Shown here piece after piece: positions 55,333-64,000 of a stretch of 64,000 nucleotides of DNA. The notes under the pieces are model-generated. The model searched no databases. It was not told the origin of the DNA and saw only the letters and a program-made list of their open reading frames with translations. The stretch is from Circinella minor (Eukaryota; Mucoromycota; Mucoromycetes; Mucorales; Lichtheimiaceae). Each line of letters begins with the position of its first letter. The stretch's first letter is position 1. The stretch spans positions 186,001-250,000 of the forward strand of contig JAEPRB010000031.1 in assembly GCA_016758965.1 (NCBI GenBank), given 5' to 3'. The translations under genes were made by a program, and so were the position numbers.

Positions 55333-57177
55333 TTAGACATTGTAATTTTCAGGTGCAATGGTTTCGTGTAAGAATTGTTTTTTACCAGATCCAAATTCAC
55401 CAGCAATATGACCATTACCCTTGATTTTATATTTATAAATAACCAAACCTTCTAAACCAACAGGACCACGAGCATGTGTCTTATTAGTGGATACCTAATA
55501 AAAACAAAAAAAAAAGAACAATGTTAATTATATTTTATAAATGTTTCATTCCTAATTATCTCTTAAAAAAAGAACTTACGCCAACTTCAGCACCAAAACC
55601 ATATCGGAAACCATCTGCAAATCGGGTACTAGCATTCCAATAGCTACCTGCATCATCAACACGGGTAGTAAAGATATCAGCAGTTGCTTCATTTTCGGTT
55701 ACAATAGCATCAGTATGTTTAGATCCATGTTCATTGATATGTGCAACAGCTTCATCTACATCCTTGACTGATTTTACTGCAATAATATGATCCAAGAATT
55801 CAGTATCAAAATCTTCAGGAACAGCTGGAACAATCTTATCATGAAGTTCAGAAGCAACTGTAGATAACAAGAATGAACGAACATTTTCTTCAGCCTTGAG
55901 TGTAACATTTGCGTTTAAAAGAGCAGTAGCAACAACAGTAAATTTATCAGTGCCTTCCAAAAGAGATTCATGAACCAACAAAGTTTCTGCAGAATTGCAT
56001 GCAGCTGGATAATTTGTCTATAATATCATAAACGCATACACACACACATCCAATTTATGCGAAATCCCCATCACCTTCAAGTTAGTTACCATTTTTTTAT
56101 TCACTTTTTTTTTTCTTTTGTTGTCTGTTTTCCTTTTTTATTTTTTATTTTTGTTAATACCTTGGAATCAACTGCAATTCGAGCAGCCTTGTTAATATCT
56201 GCTTCCTTGTCAACATATACTGCACAAATACCATCGGCATGACCAAGAACTGGAATTCTATATATATTTATTGTGTTTATGGTTACATGAACCGAAATAT
56301 ACAAAAACAACCTATTTCATCTCCTCCCCCCCTTTTTTTTTTTTTGGTACTCTTTCTTACCTGGTATTATTTTGAATATGACGAACAAGACTGTTACTAC
56401 CACGAGGAACAACCATATCTACATAACGATCCAAATCCAATAATGCACTAATATCTTCACGAGTTTCAACAATTTGTACAGCTTCCTTTGGAATACCATT
56501 GGATTCAGGAAGACTTGCTAATGCATCTTGAATAACCTTTGCCAATACAGCATTTGTTTTTGTGGCTTCCTTACCACCTTTAAGAATGACAGCATTACCA
56601 GACTTGAGAGCAAGACTTGAAATATTAACAACAACTTCAGGACGAGCTTCAAAGATAGTCAACAAGACACCAACAGGTACAGTCAATCGATATAATTCCA
56701 AACCTTGATCCAATTTTGTAGCATAAGTGACCTTTTTTGTTGGGTCAGGAAGGTTGGTAATATCACTTACACCAGATAAAATAGTATCGAATTTATCACC
56801 ATTACAAATATCAAGACGCTTGAATAAAGATGCAGATAATTTACCAGCTTTGACTTGTTCTTCAGCAATCTATTTTAATAATAATATTAATCTGTGTTTA
56901 TTTATTTGTTTATTTTCAAAAAAAAAAAAAGAACCTCTCTCTTTTTCTCTCTCTCACCCATTTATATACTTCATTGTCCCTTTCTTTCCCACATTTCAAA
57001 AACAATTCATACTTTTTTATCTTCTTCATTAGCTTTGAAAATTTCGTCTCTTCGTTCAGCAAGAACTTGTTTTATGCGAAGTAAAGCTTCATTTTTTTGT
57101 TCGTTTGTAACGGACTGCATACTAACAGAAGCTAAACGAGAAGCACGTGCAAGATCAACAATTGAGTTCGAAGTCAT
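55333..57177 (-). CDS. PRO2: Gamma-glutamyl phosphate reductase (second step of proline synthesis)
   Basis: NADPH-dependent reduction of gamma-glutamyl phosphate to glutamate-5-semialdehyde in the cytosol; ALDH-superfamily fold. Exons 57177-57013, 56869-56361, 56257-56161, 56017-55580 and 55494-55333 give 456 residues, the usual length for fungal Pro2. Motifs: [62 protein letters not shown], the catalytic-cysteine block [36 protein letters not shown] spanning the last intron, and the conserved tail [10 protein letters not shown]. Here PRO2 is a stand-alone enzyme, not fused to glutamate kinase as in plant and animal P5CS. A TGACTC word lies about 130 bases upstream of the ATG. Confidence 0.96.
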
Positions 57178-57305
57178 TATGAGTTAATTGTGAATTTAAT
57201 ATAGATCGATTATTAAAAATAAAATAAAAAAGAGTTAAGTGAGAAAAAAAGAAAGAGAAAACAAAAACAAAAAGAGTAGGTTATATAAAAAAAAAAAGTT
57301 CTATT

Positions 57306-57311
57306 TGACTC
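57306..57311. promoter_or_regulatory. Possible Gcn4/Cpc1-type site upstream of PRO2
   Basis: TGACTC, the core of the TGASTCA element bound by Gcn4/Cpc1 (general amino-acid control), about 130 bases upstream of the PRO2 start codon. It fits an amino-acid biosynthesis gene but is a six-base match. Confidence 0.3.
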
Positions 57312-58040
57312 TTTTGAACCCGAGGCCCGGGCGTTGCGCATGTCAAAAAAGAAATTGTTCCCAAGATAACACATTTTAAAGTCAGCAATAAAACAAAGAG
57401 GATCAACTATTAGGTTTTATGATGAAATCAATGATGACCAAGAAAACAGGGCCCCCCCCTTTCCCTCTCTCTTTCTCATGCTTTTTTGTTTAATTTTATA
57501 ATTTACTTGGAAAGTGGATTCCTCCCATTCTTTATGCAACATGGTCCACTCACAAAAAATAATAATAATAATAGTTCTTTCTTTTTCAATATCAACGGTA
57601 CATTGATTTATTATAAGGATTTCATACCTGCATGATAATCAAGAAGATGATGCGGGTGTTCATCATCAATTTATATCATTGCATCATGATTACTACTTAC
57701 GGTAAGTATGGAAACCCTATTAATACGCAAGGTTCACATTAATTATTCTGTAAAAAAAAAAAGAGGTGAATTACGTCTATAGAAGGTTTTCTTTGGAGTG
57801 TGATACATCGGACTTTTTTTTTTCTTTTTTTTACTGATAATCTTTTTTATTTTTGCGTATTTTACATGTAATAAACATATTTTGTTTTCATTGTTATTGT
57901 TTACAAAAAATATATTATTCATATGGAAAGAAATGTGAAATAGATTATGCAATACAATTGTTCTTTTGATGCATGTAAAAAAAGGCCTTTTTTTTTCCCG
58001 AACTTTATCTTATACCAAAAAGGATATCTTATCGATCAAC

Positions 58041-58063
58041 AAAAAAAAAAAAAAAAAAAAAAA
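58041..58063. repeat. A23 homopolymer
   Basis: Uninterrupted run of 23 A in the PRO2/F-box intergenic region. Confidence 0.9.
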
Positions 58064-58907
58064 TTGGTGCTACAGAGGGGAAGTGAGTAATATATTTTTA
58101 GTGCGCTAGGATCACAAAATGGGTTCTTGTGTACACATCATAACATGATATGGCTCCGAATTGAATTATAGTCTTAAAAGTATCTTTCTTTTTTATGGTT
58201 TGTAATGGATATATCTTGTTTACAATATATCTAATGAGAATAACTTCTCCTACTATAGGTTGCATGAATATTACAATGAACGTTATCGTTTACAGAGACA
58301 AAATCTATATTATCATAATCATTAAATTTTTGAGTAAAGTGAAAAAGCGAGGTATGTTTTTTTTTTTTTTTTTTTCATTCACAAATGAGACGTTTTCATC
58401 AGTTAGAAAAGTCGTTATGGTCGAATTGTCGATATTAATGAAAAATACTTTTAACCTATAGTATTAATAGACACTGGTAGAATTCCAACAACTCATATGT
58501 TTCTTTTTATATCTTTATAGTATTTTCACAGTGTGCCAAGATTAGTATATAAAAAAACTTAATAGAGCTCGTCATCTCTTATTTTTTTCTATTATTATGA
58601 CTATAAAAAAATTACAAAAATTCATCATAATGGTTCATTTTACATGATATGTTGAAATAGAGTTGAATTTTTTAATACACTATTCTTTGGTCTCTTATAG
58701 TTATATATACATGAAAGCGTCAAAATGATATTAAAAAAACGCTTTCAGATGAGCAAACAAACAAAAAAGGAGGGGAGGGGTTGTCAAATATACAGGAAAG
58801 AGTTGGGGAGGGGAAAGGAATTGTGATATAAAGAAAAAAAAAAAAAGAAAGAGTGAAAGAGAAATGTGTGAATATAGGGAACAAAAAAAAAAAAAAAAAA
58901 AAGTCAT

Positions 58908-60882
58908 TCAAGTATTTACATCAAACTTATGTAGTTCAATAACTGTTTCTACATTGGCTGTTAAAAAGCTAGGATCAACGGGTACTATTGTATCGGTTCT
59001 TGGTTTTTGAGAAACAACTACAGCTTTTGTATCAGTAAATTGTAATTTCCATACAGTTCTAGCAGGTGCTGTAAAATCACGAATAAGATGACCTGTTTCC
59101 AAATTCCATAACTTGACCCGACCGTCAGAACCTAAAGATTTTTTTTTTTTTTTAAAAAAAAAGAGAAAAGAAAACCAGAACAAATTTTCTTTTTTTTTTA
59201 AAAAAAAAATATGACTTACCTCCACTTAAAATACGTTTTTGATCTGCTTGTAAACAAGAAACAGAACTATCATGAGCTGAAACTTGATGTTTGCAACGAA
59301 AATTACGTAATTCCCAAATGCGTAAACAACCATCTGAAGCACCACTGACCAGCAGTGGTGTAGAATCATAAGGTGTAGATAATTGAAGATGTCCAACAAG
59401 AGAGGTATGACCTGTTAATGTACCAAGACAAGAACCATCGACTGGATCCCACACTTTTATACTCCAATCTAAACTACCTGTAACAATACGAATGCCATCA
59501 AAACTAATCGAATAAATTTGTGAATGATGTCCGAAATAAGTAAACCGACATTCGCCAGTTTGGATATCAAATAATTTTGCTGTTGCATCATAAGATCCTG
59601 TAGCAACCAAGTTGTCATGGATATCCATGCATCGGACACTTGCTTGATGGCCCGTGCACACATACTGTGAAACTCCGTTTTCAATGTCCCATATTCTCAC
59701 AGTGGCATCCCGAGAACCTGTCACTGCTAATTGACCTTCTGCATCGACTCGTAAACATCGTACAGTAGAACTATGACCTGAAAGAGTATAAATTGATTCA
59801 CCCGTTTCCAAATCCCAGACAATGACAACTCTGTTTTTATAAATGATTTTAAAATAGGAACGCGAAATAAACAAAAAAAAAAAAAAAGTAAGTTCAAAAG
59901 TTATGTTGTGTTTTCAAGGAGGGCACTTTTTTTTTTTTGTCTTTGTTAAGTTGCAGATTATTTTTTTATTTTTTTACCTGTCACAACCTCCTGTCACTAA
60001 AATGCGTTTTCCATCACTTGGACGTTCAATAAATTGAAGAGCCCAGACACCGCCTTCATGCCCCTGTAATGTACGTAAATGTTGACCCGTATTACTATCA
60101 AATACTTCAATTTTATGATTATCGCAACCAAGCACCAAATATTGATTATCCATTTGTAAACTTGTCACCAATGCTCGACCAATATCATTTTCACAATGAA
60201 TAACTTCACCTGTACCTTGACTCCAAGCCATTTCTGTATTATATTTATGCCAAAAATAATCACGATAAGAAACATGTTGTTGTTGTTGGGGTGTTTGTGG
60301 TTGTTCTGGTTGTGCATCATGATCCATAAATTGTAGTTGCTGTTGTTGTTTTTGTTGTTGAAACTGATGTTGCCAACTTGAATTCAAGTCAAAAAACGAT
60401 GATCGTCGACGATACCGATGTTTTAAACATAACGATTTCCATGTCGCTTCGTCTTTTAAAAGTGAATTCCAAAAACTAGAAACACGTGAAGCATTCGCCA
60501 AGTCCTTTGGATCGTCAATAAATGAAATAACATGAAGAGAAAGTTCAATGGGTAATTGTTTTAAAAAGTCAATTTTGAGTCTTGGTGATATCAATTCATG
60601 AACAAAAGATAAAAGTGGAGTATCGCAACAATTCAGAATTTCGGATAGAAAAAGGTGTTTTTGATCAGTAGAAAATTGTTGAAAGTTTTTTGTGACGTTG
60701 CCAATATATTCTAGACGACGTTTATCTAGACTGTGAGCGAAACTATCACCAAAAGAAGAAGTATCAACATAGGAAGAACGAAAACGTTGTGTAGGACGTG
60801 ATGATGTGTGACCCCCAGATAAACCATTGGGTGGTGGTGTAGCTGGAGGAGTATGACCTTTCTCGGGGACAAAGTAGTCCAT
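58908..60882 (-). CDS. CDC4: F-box/WD40 protein, Cdc4/Fbw7-like SCF substrate receptor
   Basis: Substrate-recognition subunit of an SCF ubiquitin ligase. Exons 60882-59978, 59830-59220 and 59131-58908 give 579 residues. A Pro/Ser-rich N-terminus is followed by a helical dimerisation-like region and the F-box IDFLKQLPIELSLHVISFID (about 104-150). A glutamine-rich linker (about 172-205) comes next, then seven or eight WD40 repeats, e.g. TGEVIHCENDIGRALVTSLQ, GHSSTVRCLRVDAEGQLAVT, GSRDATVRIWDIENG, GHQASVRCMDIHDNLVATGS, GSDGRVKLWNLETG. The repeat GESIYTLSGHSSTVRC with SRDATVRIWD is close to the FBXW7 phosphodegron-binding face, so I favour Cdc4/Fbw7 over Met30; confirmation needs alignment. The 88-nt last intron is made mostly of two T/A palindromes. 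Confidence 0.92.
59139..59162. repeat. T15/A9 palindrome in CDC4 last intron
   Basis: Run of 15 T directly followed by nine A, inside the 88-nt intron 59132-59219. On the gene strand it lies just upstream of the 3' splice site. Confidence 0.75.
59190..59209. repeat. T10/A10 palindrome in CDC4 last intron
   Basis: Ten T followed by ten A near the donor end of the same short intron. It can pair with itself or with the block at 59139-59162. Confidence 0.75.
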
Positions 60883-61500
60883 TACTCTTTTTTTCTTTCT
60901 TTGCGCCAGTTTTCTTTTTTTTTTTTTATAGTCAACGACAATAAAAAAAAAAAAAAAAAAAAAACTAAGAAAGAAAAGGATATATAAAAAGAAAGAAGTG
61001 TAAAGAAAAAATGGGGACGGGTGGAAGCAGGGGTAGGATGTTTGTTATAACTTTTTTGGAGTTATTTATATGCCACAGCTGTTGTGTGTGAACTTTTTAT
61101 AAAAAAAAAAAATGTTATCACCCTTGTTGTAAGTTAAACTTGGATTGTTGTAAATTATAATTATAAAAAGACAAACGAAAATTGGGAGTGAACCACTAAA
61201 TGATCATAAACCCCCCTCCCTCCCTCTTTTGGAAAAGAGCAACACCCCCCGGGTTGGATCGTTAATGCTTCTATTTTATAAAAGGTAATATGTGAAAAGC
61301 GGAGAGAGAAGAACTTGTAAAAAAAAAAGAGGAGTTCTTTTGTTGTTTCTCTTTTTTTTTTTAAGCATAAAACGGAACACATTTGTCAGTTTCTTTTCTT
61401 TCACTTTTCTATTTCTTTTCAACAACTTGAACCTCCTTATTTTCACTTTTTATTTCATCCCTTTCATCTTTTAACCTCTTATCTTGTTTTTATTCATATC
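60883..61500. other. Divergent promoter region, CDC4 and SulP
   Basis: A-runs at 60942-60964 and several T-runs. The second half (61380-61500) is pyrimidine-rich and ends at the SulP ATG. No coding signal. Small ORFs at 61161-61382 and 61292-61474 are low-complexity artefacts. Confidence 0.5.
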
Positions 61501-61851
61501 ATGAATAAATCAATTGATCGTGGTTTCTCAAACCATAGTAGTAAGTACCTATAATATAATTTTATATAATGAACCCTTTTTCAACTATAAAACTCCACTC
61601 TTTTCTTTCATTCAAATATTTATTTCATTCATAATAACTCATTTCTATTTCAAAATACTTTTTTAAAGGTGCTCGATCTTTTCGAATGGACGAGGACACT
61701 GATGAAGAAACTTTACCTCAAAATGCCTCTGAAACACGCGTTTTACTTCATAACGACGACCTTATTCCGCGTTATATGACTGCTTCACCACGTATGTTTA
61801 CTTATAATAATAAGGAACAATATATATATATATATAACAAATAAGTGAATG

Positions 61852-61889
<38 letters not shown>

Positions 61890-64000
61890 AACTCAAAGAT
61901 AAATAATTTAGTACCTTCTGCTTATCCATATGATAACACACCAAGGGATTTTTGGACTTTATTTAAAATGCGTACAAAATATTATCTTCCCATTTTACAA
62001 TGGCTTCCACAATATTCCCTTCAATTTTTCTTTGGTGATTTTTTAGCAGCAATGACTTTATCATGTTTACTTATTCCTCAAGGTTTATCTTACGCAACTC
62101 AACTTTGTAAGATTCCAGCTGTTTATGGTTTATCGGGTATTGCATTTCCAGCTATTACTTATGCCATCTTTGGCATGTCAAGGTCAGTTTTTATAAAAAA
62201 AAAAAAATTATATAGATTACTGAATTAAAAAAAAAAATTGATTAATAACCATTTTTACTATCCCAAAATAGACAAATGTCTGTAGGTCCCGAAGCTCCTC
62301 TTGCATTACTTATTGGTTCATCTATTGCACAACAACAACATCTTCATTCTACGGATGTGGATCCACTTGCATGGTGTGCTTTAACAACCTTATTTGTAGG
62401 TTTATTTACACTCTTACTTGGTATCTTTCGACTCGGGTTCCTTGATAGTCTTATGAGTCGAGCTCTTTTAAGAGGTTTCATTACAGGTGTAGCATTGGTT
62501 GTCATGGTGCAACAAAGTATCACTTTATTGGGTTTGGTGGACCGGAGCATTGACTATGTAAGTAAAAAAATAATAAGGTTATTTTATCCTCTATTTGGGA
62601 AGGGGGGGTATGCGTGTGTGTTTTGCAAAAAAAAAAAAAAAAAAAATAACCTTAAAAAAATAATAATTTTGAAGCTACGTACGGAAAAAGATTTCTAATG
62701 AAAATAATTTATTCCCGTTTTTTTATTATTATTATGAATAGGGACTGAATGAAGCGTCATCTAGTATTGATCGTCTTGTCTTTGTTATTCAAAACGTACA
62801 CTATGCCGACCCATTATCCTCGTGTGTTTCTGCTATTTCTGTCTTTATTTTATTAACGATGCGTGTTATCAAGGCCAAGATGCCCAATCAACGTTGGATT
62901 CAACTTTTCCCAGAAGTATTGATTGTTGTTATTACTTCTATTGTATTGACAGATTATTTTGATTGGGATCAAGTCGGATTAGACATTTTAGGAGATGCAA
63001 CGGATACTTCCGGTATTCCGCTTCCTAAACTTCCAACTTTCCCAGAAAACAAACATTTAAAAGATATGCTTGTTACAGCTGCTATGATTGCAGTGATTGG
63101 ATTTGTTGAATCTGTGGCTATTGCAAAGACTTATTCTAGTCGACATAATTATACTGTGAGCCCTAATCGAGAATTGGTTGCTCTCGGAGTTGCTAATATT
63201 GTCAGCGGAATCTGTGAAGGAATTCCTGCCTTTGGAAGTGTATGTATATTATTATTATTATTATTATTTTACTGATATATTATTGGTATTATAAGATGAT
63301 GGGTTACACGTGTTGGGGACTTTGCACCTAAAACAAGACCACGAGGCTAATTATTATTATTTTTTATAATAGATTTCACGTAGTAAAATTAATGACAAGG
63401 CAGGAGCAAGAACTCAAATGGCTGGTTTACTTGCTGGTCTTATTGCATTATTTGCAATTATATTCTTTATGCCATTCTTTTATTATTTACCTAAAGCCGT
63501 ATTATCGTCGATCATTTTTATTGCAGTATTATTTTTATTATCGGAGCTCCCAGAAGATTTACATTTCATCTTTAAGATTGGTGCATGGAGAGACCTGGGT
63601 TTACTTTTGGTTACATTTTTAGCTACCATGATCATTTCATTGGAGTTTGGCACATTGATTGCTGTAACTTTATCTTTACTTATTACTATTAGAGAAACAA
63701 GTTACCCACGAATTTCGATTATGGTAAATATTATATCTATGACAAAAACAAACAAATAGACATAGAAAAAGAAAAAAAAAAAAGCTGAGCTGAGCTTTGT
63801 TTTTTCTCGATCTGGACTTTTGAGGGCGTTTTTGATTGTTTTTTTTTTATTTTTAATTCGGGACTGAATAACTTAATAATAACCCCATTTTTCCTTTTTA
63901 TATATATTAGGGTCGAGTCAAAGGAACCAATAATAAATTTAAACCTATTCACGATGATCCAAATGAGATTGAACATTTAGAAGATGTATTAATTGTTCGT
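61501..64000 (+). CDS. SulP-family sulfate permease (cut by window edge)
   Basis: Multi-pass anion transporter of the SLC26/SulP family, expected to import sulfate at the plasma membrane. Exons 61501-61540, 61669-61791, 61912-62182, 62272-62557, 62742-63239, 63373-63723 and 63911 onward, all phase-consistent; the 3' end lies outside the window. The hydrophilic N-terminus (about 60 residues) starts MNKSIDRGFSNHS and includes MDEDTDEETLPQ. The SulP signature is split across an intron: LSCLLIPQGLSYATQLCKIP, VYGLSGIAFPAITYAIFGMS, then QMSVGPEAPLALLIGSSIA. Later helices: GFITGVALVVMVQQSITLLG, MIAVIGFVESVAIAKTYSSR, GARTQMAGLLAGLIALFAII, FFYYLPKAVLSSIIFIAVLF. The last visible exon, FKPIHDDPNEIEHLEDVLIV, begins the cytosolic STAS domain. 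A 36-A run sits just before the exon 3 acceptor. Confidence 0.94.
61852..61887. repeat. A36 homopolymer in SulP intron 2
   Basis: About 36 consecutive A between the donor at 61792 and the acceptor at 61911, replacing the polypyrimidine tract expected there. It is the longest homopolymer in the window and a likely site of length error or polymorphism. Confidence 0.85.

Larger units (their letters stand above)
57178..58907. other. PRO2 promoter and 3' region of the F-box gene
   Basis: Contains a TGACTC word (57306), a local GC-rich block cccgaggcccgggcg at 57320-57334 that stands out in AT-rich DNA, and an A-run at 58041-58063. ORFs at 57743-57952 and 58195-58461 look like chance. Confidence 0.45.

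Noticed and set aside
56894..57187. Plus-strand ORF over PRO2 exon 1
   Set aside because: Low-complexity and antisense to an unambiguous PRO2 exon.
58195..58461. 88-codon ORF downstream of PRO2 promoter
   Set aside because: Contains a phenylalanine homopolymer from a T-run, no motif, no splice partners.

Overview
The window looks like a piece of a filamentous-fungal nuclear genome, most probably an early-diverging fungus of the Mucorales/Mucoromycota type. This rests on AT-rich DNA, short GT-AG introns (about 50-250 nt) in nearly every gene, pyrimidine-rich promoters, and a gene set that mixes yeast-like genes (PRO2, YCK-type kinase, YCF1-like ABCC pump) with animal-like ones (importin-9, CCDC124, a GT49 glycosyltransferase, an FBXW7/Cdc4-type F-box protein). 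I assign the lineage by inference, not by marker search.

Layout: a cytosolic serine hydroxymethyltransferase (2065-3585, +); a weak proline/serine-rich ORF (about 4.7-5.1 kb); a gene-poor stretch of about 8.4 kb littered with decayed coding fragments on both strands; a 21-exon ABCC transporter (13504-19831, -); a CCDC124/Lso2-type ribosome-associated protein (21357-22479, +) convergent with a GT49-like glycosyltransferase (23076-24563, -); a lysophospholipid acyltransferase (28421-30122, -); a small acidic hypothetical protein (30896-31429, +); a second gene-poor block of about 9 kb that opens with a clear pseudogene (31901-32910); an MFSD6-like MFS transporter with a long polyQ insert (40647-42868, +), convergent with importin-9/Kap114 (43375-47700, -); a YCK-type casein kinase I (50470-53108, +); PRO2 gamma-glutamyl phosphate reductase (55333-57177, -) with an old copy of its last exon 1.2 kb away; a Cdc4/Fbw7-like F-box/WD40 protein (58908-60882, -); and a SulP sulfate permease running off the right edge (61501 onward, +).

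The genes are unlinked housekeeping functions: one-carbon and proline metabolism, membrane transport, lipid remodelling, nuclear import, signalling, ubiquitination. I see no operon-like or biosynthetic-cluster logic. Every multi-exon model was assembled by hand from splice signals and checked for phase. Eight are complete models whose total length is a multiple of three as assembled; SulP is phase-consistent as far as the window edge. The acyltransferase closes only with a single-nucleotide exon, and the casein kinase only with a GC donor.

The most unusual signals are splicing ones: an AT-AC intron with textbook U12-type 5' splice site and branch site in the importin-9 gene; an acyltransferase reading frame that closes only if a one-nucleotide exon is spliced in; and a GC-AG intron in the casein kinase gene. 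The gene-poor blocks are the other point of interest. They are a graveyard of coding fragments, several with stops at positions where a CGA arginine codon would fit the motif.
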